DNA from: Streptomyces sp. NBC_00457
GTDB taxonomy: Bacteria; Actinomycetota; Actinomycetes; Streptomycetales; Streptomycetaceae
DNA length: 64,000 nucleotides
NCBI RefSeq assembly: GCF_036014015.1
Contig: NZ_CP107905.1
Location: 7,750,001 to 7,814,000, forward strand
Reading direction: 5' to 3'
Made by a program: the position numbers and the translations under genes. Positions 48,367-56,827 of the stretch are shown in pieces. The notes under the pieces are model-generated. The model saw only the letters and a list, made by a program, of their open reading frames with translations. It had not been told where the DNA came from and did no database searches. Positions within the stretch are counted from its first letter, which is position 1, and every line of letters begins with the position of its first letter.

Positions 48367-49149
48367 TCACCCCAGTGACAGAACGACGAGCGCCGCCGTC
48401 GCCGCCGTCTCCTCGAGCCCGCCGAAGACATCACCGGTGACCCCGCCGAAGCGGCGGACGCAGTGCCGGAGCAGAAGCTCGGCGGCGCAGAGGGCGAGGG
48501 CGACGGCGGCACCCGCCTGGACGAGGCCGTACGCCCCGAAAGCCGCGCCCGCGCCGGCCACCACCCCGGTGACCGCGAGGGCGACCAGCACCGCCCCGCG
48601 CACCGGCACGACGCCGGCGACCGCGGCCCCCAGCCCCTCCGGCCGCGCGGCGGGCACCCCGGCCCGCGCGGCGGTCGTGAGCGCCAGCCGGCCGACGGTC
48701 GCGGAGACGACGGCGGCGAAGGCACCGCGGGCCCAGGAGCCGTCGTAAGCCTCCGTCAGGGCGGCCACCTGGGCCAGGAGCACGAACACGAGCGTGATCA
48801 CACCGAACGGCCCGATGTCCGACTGCTTCATGATCCGCAGCGCGTCCTCCGCGGGCTTCCCGCTACCGAGCCCGTCCGCGGTGTCGGCCAGCCCGTCGAG
48901 ATGCAGCCCCCGGGTGAGCACGGCGGGCACGGCGACGGTGGCGACGGCGGCGAGCAGGGGCGCGGCACCAAGAACCACCAACAGCAACCCGACCCCGGCC
49001 GCAGCACCCCCCACGACGACCCCGGCCAACGGAGCACACACCATCCCACCCCGCGCAGCCTCCCGGTCCCACCGCACCACCTTCACAGGCAGCACGGTGA
49101 GCGTCCCGAAGGCAAAACGAAGGCCATGAAGGGGCAGGGTCCTGGGCAT
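48367..49149 (-). CDS. cobS: Adenosylcobinamide-GDP ribazoletransferase
   Basis: 260 aa with seven or more hydrophobic segments. The family motif H-L-D-G-L-A-D-T-A-D-G near 83-93 provides acidic metal ligands. It joins adenosylcobinamide-GDP to alpha-ribazole, the last step of the nucleotide loop. cobT and cobU are on the same strand a few kb upstream. ATG 49149 has a TAGCCT box 6 nt before it and no ribosome site, suggesting a leaderless transcript. Confidence 0.95.
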   Translation of the reverse strand: MPRTLPLHGLRFAFGTLTVLPVKVVRWDREAARGGMVCAPLAGVVVGGAAAGVGLLLVVLGAAPLLAAVATVAVPAVLTRGLHLDGLADTADGLGSGKPAEDALRIMKQSDIGPFGVITLVFVLLAQVAALTEAYDGSWARGAFAAVVSATVGRLALTTAARAGVPAARPEGLGAAVAGVVPVRGAVLVALAVTGVVAGAGAAFGAYGLVQAGAAVALALCAAELLLRHCVRRFGGVTGDVFGGLEETAATAALVVLSLG

Positions 49150-49155
49150 CCGGGC

Positions 49156-49161
49156 AGGCTA
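49156..49161 (-). promoter_or_regulatory. Candidate -10 box of a leaderless cobS transcript
   Basis: Minus strand TAGCCT ends 6 nt before the cobS ATG, with no Shine-Dalgarno. Confidence 0.4.
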
Positions 49162-49313
49162 CAGCGGTCAAGCTGCGGGCATTCGTGCCGCCTAGGGCGG
49201 CACGGGTGGGCGCAGGCGGCACCCCGCAAGCGCCGGGCTGCGCGACCCACCCCAGCCACCCAGAACGCCGCACCCACACGACACCCACCCCCACACCGGG
49301 CAAACTGTCACAC

Positions 49314-50081
49314 ATGGGGCAATGGCTGGAGCACAACATCATCGAACCGGGCAAACTCCCCCTGCTCCTCGCCCTGACCGCCTTCGTCGTCACCTTCCTC
49401 GTCACCCGCCTCGTCACCCGCCTCATCCGCGCAGGCAAGGGCCCCTTCGGCAACGTCGAGGCCGGCGGCGTGCACATCCATCACGTCGTCCCCGGAGTCG
49501 TCCTCACCGTCATCGGCGGCTTCGGCGCGGTAGCCGGCGGCACCCGCGGCTTCGGCTCGGCCCTCGCCGCCGTGGTCTTCGGCATGGGCGCGGGCCTCCT
49601 CCTCGACGAGTTCGCGCTGATCCTCCACCTCGACGACGTCTACTGGACGGAAGCGGGCCGCAAGAGCGTGGAGGTCGTGGTGCTGACCGCCGCCCTCGTC
49701 GGCCTGGTCCTCGTCGGCTACACCCCCTTCGGCGTCAACGACCTCGACGACGACGAACTGCAGAACCGCTCCACCGTCATCGGCACCGTCCTCACGAACT
49801 TCGCCTTCTCGCTGCTCGCCCTGAGCAAGGGCAAGGTCCGCACCGCGATCTTCGGTGCCATCGTCCCGGTCATCGCCGTGGTCGGCACGATCCGCCTGGC
49901 CCGCCCCGGTTCCCCCTGGGCCAAGCGCTTCTACCGCCGCCGCCCCCGCGCCCGTGCCAAGTCCCTCCGCCGCGCCTACCGCCACGACCGCCGCTGGGCG
50001 GGTCCCAGCCGTCGGCTTCAGGACTTGATCGGCGGCAAACCCGATCCGGTGGAACCGGCCCGCTCCGCCGACCGCCGCTGA
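49314..50081 (+). CDS. Conserved integral membrane protein, basic C-terminus
   Basis: 255 aa. Helices at 17-35, 55-75, 78-98, 125-143 and 170-200, then an Arg-rich cytoplasmic tail (R-R-R-P-R-A-R-A-K-S-L-R-R). The V-E-A-G-G-V-H-I-H-H segment and L-D-E-F-A-L-I-L-H-L-D-D are likely conserved. No family recognised. ATG 49314; its stop region overlaps the minus-strand gene at 50018 by 64 bp. Function unknown. Confidence 0.8.
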   Translation: MGQWLEHNIIEPGKLPLLLALTAFVVTFLVTRLVTRLIRAGKGPFGNVEAGGVHIHHVVPGVVLTVIGGFGAVAGGTRGFGSALAAVVFGMGAGLLLDEFALILHLDDVYWTEAGRKSVEVVVLTAALVGLVLVGYTPFGVNDLDDDELQNRSTVIGTVLTNFAFSLLALSKGKVRTAIFGAIVPVIAVVGTIRLARPGSPWAKRFYRRRPRARAKSLRRAYRHDRRWAGPSRRLQDLIGGKPDPVEPARSADRR

Positions 50082-50275
50082 CGCGCCGCCCGCACGGCAC
50101 ACAGCACCAGCACCCCGGCGATCGCCGCCAGATGCTCCTTGCCGGCCAGGTTCTCCTTCACCAGCACCTCGACCACCATCGCCACGATCACCGCCCCCGC
50201 GGTGACGTACGCCCGGTAGCGCCAGCCGAGGAACACGGCGAGCCCCACCACGGCCGCCGACGGTCCCGTGTCCAC
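50018..50275 (-). CDS. Small membrane protein overlapping its neighbour's 3' end
   Basis: 85 aa from GTG 50275. Three hydrophobic stretches (7-20, 22-38, 48-62) are followed by a basic tail. The last 21 codons run antisense to the end of the gene at 49314. The hydrophobic periodicity favours a real membrane protein, but I know no family, and the overlap lowers confidence. Confidence 0.5.
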   Translation of the reverse strand: MDTGPSAAVVGLAVFLGWRYRAYVTAGAVIVAMVVEVLVKENLAGKEHLAAIAGVLVLCAVRAARQRRSAERAGSTGSGLPPIKS

Positions 50276-50699
50276 GACAGACGCGTCCGAGCAGGGCGTT
50301 CGGGAGGCGGCCCGAACCGAGCGTGACGCTCACGCGCGCGTGGCAGACCCGCCCGATCCCGATGTGGCCCGGTCCGGCGCCTCCAGAAACCGTTCCTGAG
50401 CAGTGAGCGGCGAGACCGCACACCGGCACGCCCCGAACGGTCTTGGGCGCACTGGTCGTCTGCTTTCGCATCCCGGGCGGCGATACGGATCGTGTCCGCG
50501 GTCCGAGCCGGGCGGGCGGAGTCCCTGTGCGATCCGGCGGGTACTCGGCCAAGGGCGGCGGGGAGGCCCTGAACCATCGCTCCGGTGGAGCAGGGGCCCC
50601 GCTCGCTGGCGCCGCGTCGGCGTCCCAGATCGCATCGCTACGGTAGCCCCGTCGGCGCCGGTCGATGCAACTCCGAAGTCCGATGATCACCTGATCGAG
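50276..50699. other. 424-bp region without a supported gene
   Basis: Several open frames run through it but all are Arg/Gly/Pro-rich shadows with no signal, family motif or ribosome site. It follows the LysX-like remnant and may be eroded former coding sequence. Confidence 0.5.
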
Positions 50700-51203
50700 T
50701 TAAGCGGCCCTACCGGCGAGGGGGGCGCGGAGAAACCCCTCCGCACGGGCCGCGGCGATGCCGATGCGGGGCAGGCCCGCGCTCTTCTCGAAGAGCAGGA
50801 ACCTCGGTTCCCAGATCGGCCGGTACTTGGCGTTGGCGCGGTACAACGACTCGATCTGCCACCAGCGCGAGAAGAAGCTGAGCAGCGACCGCCACAGCCT
50901 CAGCACCGGTCCGGCGCCGATGCGTCCACCACGTTCGAAGACCGAACGGAATACGGCGAAGTTGAGCGAAACCTGCATGACCTGGATCTCCCGGGCACGA
51001 TTCAGCAACTCGAGGTTCAGAATCCACGCCGCCCGCTTGCGGCGCCGCATCGTGATCGCCAGGAACACCGTGAACACACCGGACGCGAAACCGGCGGTCA
51101 GCAGATATGGCGTGAAGTAGTTCTCCTGGTTGTGCCGCCGCAGGTCCTGCCCCAGGGACACCGACACCGCGCTGAGGAAGTTGACGAACGCGACGACCCG
51201 CAA
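50700..51203 (-). pseudogene. Internally deleted LysX-like phosphatidylglycerol lysyltransferase remnant
   Basis: 167 aa, far shorter than the 550-600 aa typical of the family. Residues 1-68 match the membrane start ([10 protein letters not shown], then [23 protein letters not shown]). Residues 73-160 match the far C-terminal DUF2156 end ([37 protein letters not shown]). The middle, including most of the transferase domain, is missing at about residue 70. The normal start is also lost; upstream codons run in frame back into the cobT stop. The frame is open, so a fusion product from TTG 51203 is possible, but lysyl transfer is not. Confidence 0.7.
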
Positions 51204-51257
51204 ATACCAGACGGCAAAGGCAGCGGCCCGCCGCGAGGCGCTTGCCCCCGTCTTTCC

Positions 51258-52358
51258 CTACTCGTCCGCCGCCTTCTCAGCTTCCTGGGCCTCTTCGGGC
51301 TCCTCGGCCTCCTCCGCCTTCTCCGGCAGTTCCGCCGCCAACGCCGCCGCGGCCTGCACCAGCGGCAGTGCCAGCAGTGCCCCGGCCCCTTCCCCCACCG
51401 TCACGCCCTGGTCAAGGAGCGGCTCGAGGGCCATGCGGTCGAGGGCCTTCGCCTGGCCCGGCTCCCCGCTGCTGTGCGCGGCCAGCCACCAGTCCGGTGC
51501 CCGGAACGCGATCCGCTGCCCCACCAGCGCACAGGCGGCCGCCACGACCCCGTCCAGGATCACCGGCGTCTTCCGCACCGCGCTCTGCAGCAGAAACCCG
51601 GTCATGGCGGCCAGGTCGGCACCGCCCACCGTCGCCAGCAGTTGCAGCTGATCGCCGAGCACGGGCCGGGCCCGCCGCAGCGCATCACGAATCGCCGCGC
51701 ACTTCCGCATCCACGCGAGGTCGTCGATGGCGAGCCCCCCGCGCCCGGTCACGACCGACGCATCGGTCCCGCACAGCGCGGCGACCAGCACACCCGCCAC
51801 CGTGGTCCCGCCCACGCTCACATCGCCGAGCACCACCAGATCAGTACCGGAGTCGGCCTCTTCGTCGGCCACCGCGACCCCCGCCAGGAACGCGGCCTCG
51901 GCCTCCTCCGCCGTCAGCGCGTCCTCGACGTCGATCCGTCCGCTGCCCCGCCGTACCCGATGCCGTACGACCTCGTCGGGCAGCGTCTCCGGGTCGCAGT
52001 CCAGCGCCATGTCCACGACCCGCACGGGCACGCCCAGCCGCCGGGCGAGGACGGAGACGGGCCGGCCGCCCTCCAGGACCTCACGCACCAGTGCTCCGGC
52101 GCTGCCCGCGGGCCGCGCGGAGACACCCAGTCCGGCGACGCCGTGGTCGCCGGCGAACAGCATCACCCGCGGTTGTTCGATCGGCCGCACCGGCACGGCG
52201 CTCTGCGCCGCCGCCAGCCACTCACCCAGGTCGTCGAGGCGCCCCAGCGCTCCGGGCGGCACGATCTGACGCTCCCTGCGCGCCTCCGCATCGCGGCGCA
52301 CCCCGCCGTCGGGGCGCTCGATCAGATCGGTGAAGTCGTCGAGATTAAGCGAGCTCAT
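51258..52358 (-). CDS. cobT: Nicotinate-nucleotide-dimethylbenzimidazole phosphoribosyltransferase
   Basis: 366 aa. Makes alpha-ribazole phosphate for the cobamide lower ligand. Motifs: F-A-G-D-H-G-V-A near 65, L-G-D-V-S-V-G-G-T-T near 176, G-R-G-G-L near 205, and the catalytic-Glu region V-T-V-G-E-G-A-G-A near 324. The C-terminal 25 residues are an added acidic Ala/Glu tail. ATG 52358; longer readings are Arg-rich and not conserved. With cobS and cobU it completes lower-loop assembly. It is divergent from the methyltransferase gene at 52499. Confidence 0.95.
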   Translation of the reverse strand: MSSLNLDDFTDLIERPDGGVRRDAEARRERQIVPPGALGRLDDLGEWLAAAQSAVPVRPIEQPRVMLFAGDHGVAGLGVSARPAGSAGALVREVLEGGRPVSVLARRLGVPVRVVDMALDCDPETLPDEVVRHRVRRGSGRIDVEDALTAEEAEAAFLAGVAVADEEADSGTDLVVLGDVSVGGTTVAGVLVAALCGTDASVVTGRGGLAIDDLAWMRKCAAIRDALRRARPVLGDQLQLLATVGGADLAAMTGFLLQSAVRKTPVILDGVVAAACALVGQRIAFRAPDWWLAAHSSGEPGQAKALDRMALEPLLDQGVTVGEGAGALLALPLVQAAAALAAELPEKAEEAEEPEEAQEAEKAADE

Positions 52359-52498
52359 TCGCCGAACAGTACCGGCCCCGATCGAACGGACCGGCGCCAC
52401 ATCGCCACCACGCGCACACGACGTCATTGCGCCCAAGATCGCGATCCCATACGTTCCGTTTTGCAGTGGAATGTCGTACGTCCTCAGGGGAGCCGCCC

Positions 52499-53215
52499 AT
52501 GCCACCCGCACGCCGCGACGACTGCCCATGGTGCGGTTCGAAACTGCTCCGCGCCCGTACGAGAACCGTGGACGAGTGCCAGGACTGCGCGCACGTGTTC
52601 CAGAACCCCCAACGCCCGGTCGAGGAGAGGTTGTTGGAGGAACACGTCAAGCCCTGTTCCGCGACCCGCCGCCAACACCTCCTCACCGCCCGCGCGATGC
52701 TGCGCCTGAGGCCCGAGCCGGAGAGCTGGCTGGACGTGGGCACGCGCGACGCCGGCTTCCCGGAAACGGCGCGGGAACTCTTCCCGTACACGTCCTTCGA
52801 TGGCCTGGACCCCACCCCGCTGGTGGTGCGGGCACGCACGGCGGACCGCATCGAAGAGGCCTACGTGGGCAACCTGCCGGACCCGCACATCACGACCATC
52901 CTCCGCGGACGCTACGACGTGGTCAGCCTCCTCAACCATCTCCACCACACGTCCGACCCCCGAGCGGAACTCCAGGCCGCGCTCACGCTTCTCCGCAAAG
53001 GGGGCCACCTGGTGATCGAGACCCCCGACCCGCGGTCCGCGCTCGCCACCCTCCTGGGCAGGCGGTGGCGCCCCCAGACCCACCCGGGCCACACCCATCT
53101 GATCCCCCTGGACAACCTCCGCACGGAACTGGAATCCCGCGGCTGCACCCTCTCCCCACCCCTGAGCCGCACCCGCTTCTCCACCACCTACAGACTCATC
53201 GCCCGCAAGTCCTGA
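52499..53215 (+). CDS. Zinc-ribbon class I SAM-dependent methyltransferase
   Basis: 238 aa. Residues 9-31 hold C-P-W-C and C-Q-D-C, a zinc ribbon as in O-methyltransferases of sugar and spore-coat pathways. The SAM domain has motif I W-L-D-V-G-T-R-D-A-G (more degenerate than usual G-x-G-x-G) near 75, and Y-D-V-V-S-L-L-N-H-L-H-H near 137. Substrate unknown. ATG 52499 has AGGGGAGCC upstream. It converges on cobU. Confidence 0.82.
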   Translation: MPPARRDDCPWCGSKLLRARTRTVDECQDCAHVFQNPQRPVEERLLEEHVKPCSATRRQHLLTARAMLRLRPEPESWLDVGTRDAGFPETARELFPYTSFDGLDPTPLVVRARTADRIEEAYVGNLPDPHITTILRGRYDVVSLLNHLHHTSDPRAELQAALTLLRKGGHLVIETPDPRSALATLLGRRWRPQTHPGHTHLIPLDNLRTELESRGCTLSPPLSRTRFSTTYRLIARKS

Positions 53216-53226
53216 GCCGCCCCGGC

Positions 53227-54429
53227 TCACCCCCGCAACACCACCGCCTGCCCCGCCACCACCAGCAGCACCTGCTCGCACTCACCCGCGAACGCCGCGT
53301 TCAAACGCCCCAACTCGTCCCGGTACCGCCGCCCGGAGGCGGTGGCCGGCACGATCCCCGACCCCACCTCGTTCGACACGGCGACAACGGTCCGCCGCGA
53401 TGCCCGCACCGCCCCGGTCAACTCCCGCACCCGCTCCCGCAAGGCCCGCTCACCCCCGTCGGCCCACACCGCGTCGTCCCACGCCCCGACGGAGTCCATC
53501 GCATCCGTCAGCCACAGCGACAGGCAGTCGATCAGCAACGGCGCCCCATCGGCCTGAAGCAACGGCACCAGGTCACACGTCTCCGCCGTACGCCAGGACC
53601 CCGGCCGCCGCTCCCGATGCGCGGCCACCCGCGCGGCCCACTCGCTGTCCTCGTCCCGCGTGCCGCCGGTGGCGACATACAGCACATCGGGAAACGCCTC
53701 CAGCCGCCGCTCGGCCTCCACGGACTTCCCCGACCGCGCCCCGCCCAGCACCAGCGTCCGCCGCGGTACATCCGGTACGTCCTCGTACACCCCCACGACC
53801 AGCGTCGTCCCGTCCGGCACGGCCCGCGCCCCGGCCGCCGCGAGCCGCCGCCGCAGCTCTCTCCCCGGCGGTACGGCATGATCCAGATGTACGGCGATCA
53901 CATCCGTCGTCGGCCCGACCGCCCCCACCGCCCGCAGCCGTGCCAACGCGTCCGGCCGCCCCACGACATCGGCCACGACCATGTCGTACGCCTCGCCGTT
54001 TCCCTCCTCCAGCCCGGCCGGCGCACTGCCCGGCGGCACATACAGCAGCCGGTGCCCATCAGGCCCGGTCACCGCATATCCCGTACCGCCCGCATCCATC
54101 GCCACGGCCCGCACCCGATGCCCCGTCAACAACGCCAACTCCCGCCCGTCCGGCACCCGCCCCGGCCCCGGCACCCCCGCCGGCACCTCCACGGCCGGCC
54201 CGTCATGCGGATGCGACAACAACACCTGCCGCACCCCCCCGAGCGACCGCCCGGCCCGAGCAGCGGCAAAGGCTGCACCGGGCGTCAGATCCATCAACAG
54301 CACCCCGTCCACGAGCAACGCGGTAGCCGCCCGCGCATCGTGCCCGAGCGCGGCAGCACACACCGCACAGGGACATTCGGGGCGGGGCAGCCCCGCGGGA
54401 GCACCGGTACCGAGCAGAGTCACGTCCAC
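53227..54429 (-). CDS. cobU: CobU adenosylcobinamide kinase/guanylyltransferase fused to an MBL-like N-terminal domain
   Basis: 400 aa, about twice the length of a lone CobU. Residues 1-215 look like a PhnP-type metallo-beta-lactamase fold (V-T-L-L-G-T-G-A near the start, C-P-C-x-x-C, then L-S-H-P-H-D-G near 71-77), with only part of the usual metal motif. Residues 224-400 are CobU: Walker A G-G-A-R-S-G-K-S (229-236), Y-V-A-T-G-G-T-R-D, I-D-C-L-S-L-W-L, and V-S-N-E-V-G-S-G. CobU phosphorylates and guanylylates adenosylcobinamide. GTG 54429 lacks a clear ribosome site. A dispersed repeat lies upstream. Confidence 0.9.
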   Translation of the reverse strand: MDVTLLGTGAPAGLPRPECPCAVCAAALGHDARAATALLVDGVLLMDLTPGAAFAAARAGRSLGGVRQVLLSHPHDGPAVEVPAGVPGPGRVPDGRELALLTGHRVRAVAMDAGGTGYAVTGPDGHRLLYVPPGSAPAGLEEGNGEAYDMVVADVVGRPDALARLRAVGAVGPTTDVIAVHLDHAVPPGRELRRRLAAAGARAVPDGTTLVVGVYEDVPDVPRRTLVLGGARSGKSVEAERRLEAFPDVLYVATGGTRDEDSEWAARVAAHRERRPGSWRTAETCDLVPLLQADGAPLLIDCLSLWLTDAMDSVGAWDDAVWADGGERALRERVRELTGAVRASRRTVVAVSNEVGSGIVPATASGRRYRDELGRLNAAFAGECEQVLLVVAGQAVVLRG

Positions 54430-54479
54430 GAAGTTGATTTTCGCCGGTCTCTGCTGATCTTGCGTGACGGAGACGCCGT

Positions 54480-54560
54480 TAAGGGGCGCGGGGCTGTATC
54501 GATATGCGGCTCCGCCGCGTGGGCGCGACCAGCCCCCACACACCCGCAGCCAACGAACAA
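54480..54560. repeat. Dispersed palindromic repeat, long form
   Basis: aaggggcgcgggg, ctgtatc, cggctccgccgcgtg, gcgcgaccagcc and cacccgcagcc in order. It lies between the divergent cobU and the gene at 54607, probably overlapping their promoters. Confidence 0.85.
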
Positions 54561-54606
54561 CCGCATACGCTTCTGCTCGGTAACCGCTCAAACACGGGAG
54601 GCGCAC

Positions 54607-54819
54607 ATGGCCCTATGGACGTGGCGATTCGAGAAGTCCGACGGCGCGGAGGTCCAGCCCGCAGTGCAGCCCGAGGAGTTCACCACACAGGGCGACGCCG
54701 AGTCCTGGCTCGGCGAGTACTGGAAAGATCTGCTCGCCGGCGGTGCGGACCAGGTACGCCTGTTCGAGGACGCCACGGAGATCTACGGCCCGATGAGCCT
54801 GCACGCCACGGACGCGTAA
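54607..54819 (+). CDS. Small conserved actinobacterial protein
   Basis: 70 aa, acidic. M-A-L-W-T-W-R-F-E-K, then W-L-G-E-Y-W-K-D-L and L-F-E-D-A-T-E-I-Y-G-P-M. Probably a single small domain; I recognise the sequence type as a recurring actinobacterial hypothetical, with no known role. GGGAGG lies 4 nt before ATG 54607. It converges on the DegP-type protease gene. Confidence 0.85.
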   Translation: MALWTWRFEKSDGAEVQPAVQPEEFTTQGDAESWLGEYWKDLLAGGADQVRLFEDATEIYGPMSLHATDA

Positions 54820-54860
54820 GACGGACGGGGGAGGGGCGACCGTGAACCGGCCGCCCCTCC

Positions 54861-55910
54861 TCACTGCTCACCCAGCGTCACATCCACCGTCTTCTCGGCG
54901 CCGTCGCGCGTGAACGTCACCGTCGTCCTGTCACCCGGCTTCTGCGCGGCCAGCGCCTCCGTCAGCGAGGTGATGGTCGTGATGTCGGTGTCACCGAGCT
55001 TGGTGATGATGTCCCCGGCCGCCAGGCCCGCCCGGTCGGCCGCCCCGCCGTTCGTCACCGCGACGACCGCGACCCCGGCGGCCTGGTAGTCGTCGTCGAC
55101 GACCGTACGGCCGGTGATGCCGAGCGCGGCCCGGCCGGAGTCCGTCACCTTGCCGTCCTTGATGATCTGGTCGGCGACCGTCTTCACCATCGACGCGGGG
55201 ATCGCGAACCCGATGCCGGGCGCCGCGGCGTCCCCGACGTTGGGGTCGATGGCGGCGAGCGTCGGGATGCCGATGACCTCGCCGTCGAGGTTCACCAGGG
55301 CGCCGCCGCTGTTGCCGGGGTTGATGGCGGCCGACGTCTGCACCATGTTGGCGATGGTCGCGCCCGTACCGCCGCCGGTCCGCCCCTCGCTGACGGTCCG
55401 TCCGGTCGCCGACACGATCCCCTGCGTCACGCTCGACGACAGCCCGAGCGGCGAGCCCATCGCGAGGACGATCTGCCCGACCTCGACCTTCGCTGAGTCC
55501 CCGAACTTCGCGGCCTTGAGCCCGTCCGGTACGGCGTTCAGCTTGATGACGGCGAGATCCTGCTCCGGGTACGCGTAGACGAGCCTGGCGGTCAGCACGT
55601 CCTCGCTGTTGGCGGTCGTCACCTGGAACGTCTTCTCGTTCCCGACGACATGCGCGTTGGTGACGATGTGGCCCTTGTCGTCGTACACCACCCCGGAGCC
55701 CAGATCGTTCCGGGCCTGGATCTGCACGACCGACGGCAGAACGTCCTTGATCACCTTCGTGTAGGCGTCCTGCAACTCACTGTCCACGGCCGGCACGGCG
55801 GCCTGCTTGGTGGTCTTCTCCGACTGCGAGGACTCAGAGGATCCGGAACAGCCGGAGACGATGACCAGGGAGCACACGAGCACCAAGGCACGAATACGGA
55901 AAGCGTCCAT
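54861..55910 (-). CDS. Lipoprotein trypsin-like serine protease with PDZ domain (DegP/HtrA type)
   Basis: 349 aa. Signal peptide with lipobox V-S-G-C (Cys20). Trypsin-like domain 50-235: His in V-T-N-A-H-V-V, Asp in E-Q-D-L-A-V-I, Ser in N-P-G-N-S-G-G-A. PDZ 255-345 with G-I-T-G-R and D-R-A-G-L-A-A-G-D-I-I. It degrades damaged exported proteins outside the membrane. ATG 55910. A repeat lies just upstream. Confidence 0.93.
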   Translation of the reverse strand: MDAFRIRALVLVCSLVIVSGCSGSSESSQSEKTTKQAAVPAVDSELQDAYTKVIKDVLPSVVQIQARNDLGSGVVYDDKGHIVTNAHVVGNEKTFQVTTANSEDVLTARLVYAYPEQDLAVIKLNAVPDGLKAAKFGDSAKVEVGQIVLAMGSPLGLSSSVTQGIVSATGRTVSEGRTGGGTGATIANMVQTSAAINPGNSGGALVNLDGEVIGIPTLAAIDPNVGDAAAPGIGFAIPASMVKTVADQIIKDGKVTDSGRAALGITGRTVVDDDYQAAGVAVVAVTNGGAADRAGLAAGDIITKLGDTDITTITSLTEALAAQKPGDRTTVTFTRDGAEKTVDVTLGEQ

Positions 55911-55970
55911 GCTCCGAGTCTCACGTCGGGGTGAAAGCCAGTCCCCTGCTATTGACCCGAACGGGCAGCG

Positions 55971-56027
55971 CCCCAAAGGGGCGCGGGGAACTGCGCGACC
56001 AGCCACAACGGACCCGCAGACGACAGA
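55971..56027. repeat. Dispersed palindromic repeat, short form
   Basis: cgccccaaaggggcgcgggg, aactgcgcgaccagcc, acaacggacccgcag. It lies between the protease start and the methyltransferase stop. Confidence 0.85.
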
Positions 56028-56035
56028 CGAGGGCG

Positions 56036-56827
56036 CTACCCCCGCACCCCACACAGATGCAGCAACGCCGCCACACGCCGATACGGATCCGTCCGCCCAG
56101 CCCGCTCCTCCGCGGCCAACAGCGCGTCGATGTCGCCGGAGGCCTCCGCCCCGTCGGCAGCCGTGTCCGTGAAGACCCGCACGCCGTACCAGGCGTGCAG
56201 CGGTGCCCCGATCCCGGCCAGCGTCCCGGTCAGCGCGTCCAGCCGGTCCGCACGGACGTCGAGCCCGAGCCGGTTCCGGTAGGAGACCGTGTCGAAGGCG
56301 GCCAGTGCGCCCGCCCAGTCGCCGGACAGGCCCGGCCGCATCGCCAGCGCGTCCGCGTTGCGGACCAGCAGCGACAGCAGACCGCCCTGGGCGAGCATCC
56401 GGGCCAGCCCCGCCAGCAGCGGGTCAGGATCGTCGACGTACATGAGAACGCCATGACACAACACCACGTCGAAACTGCCCGGCAGGAAGTGCACGCCGGT
56501 GTCACGGCCGTCGCCCTCGACGATCCGCATCCGCTCCCGGATCCCCTCGGGCTCGGCGGACAGGGCCTCCCGCGCCACGGAGATCATCTTCGGATCCTGC
56601 TCGACCCCGGTCACCTGATGTCCGGCCCGGGCCAGCCGCAGCGCCTGCGTGCCCTGGCCCATCCCCACATCGAGTACCCGGAGTCGCCGCCCGACCGGGA
56701 ACCGGCCGGCTATCTGCTCGTCGAGCTGGCGGGCCACCAGCTCCTGGCGTACGACGTCACGGAGCCCGCCCAGCTTGCTCAGCCAGGCATCCGCCGCGCC
56801 CCCCGAGAACGAAGCCGTGCCGGTCAG
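56036..56827 (-). CDS. Class I SAM-dependent methyltransferase, CTG start
   Basis: 263 aa. L-D-V-G-M-G-Q-G-T-Q-A near 52-62 is SAM motif I; F-D-V-V-L-C-H-G-V-L-M-Y near 119-130 is motif IV/V. Resembles the SmtA/UbiE class; substrate unknown. No ATG, GTG or TTG exists before the conserved start F-S-G-G-A-A-D-A-W. The best start is CTG 56827, whose CTGA overlaps the upstream DUF3043 stop and has GGGGAG 6 nt upstream. A GTG 30 codons later would remove conserved sequence. It is translationally coupled to DUF3043. Confidence 0.85.
   Translation of the reverse strand: MTGTASFSGGAADAWLSKLGGLRDVVRQELVARQLDEQIAGRFPVGRRLRVLDVGMGQGTQALRLARAGHQVTGVEQDPKMISVAREALSAEPEGIRERMRIVEGDGRDTGVHFLPGSFDVVLCHGVLMYVDDPDPLLAGLARMLAQGGLLSLLVRNADALAMRPGLSGDWAGALAAFDTVSYRNRLGLDVRADRLDALTGTLAGIGAPLHAWYGVRVFTDTAADGAEASGDIDALLAAEERAGRTDPYRRVAALLHLCGVRG

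Noticed and set aside
48367..54429. A cobalamin riboswitch near cobS, cobT or cobU
   Set aside because: No B12-box-like sequence or long structured leader is visible; cobS seems leaderless and cobT and cobU have short gaps.
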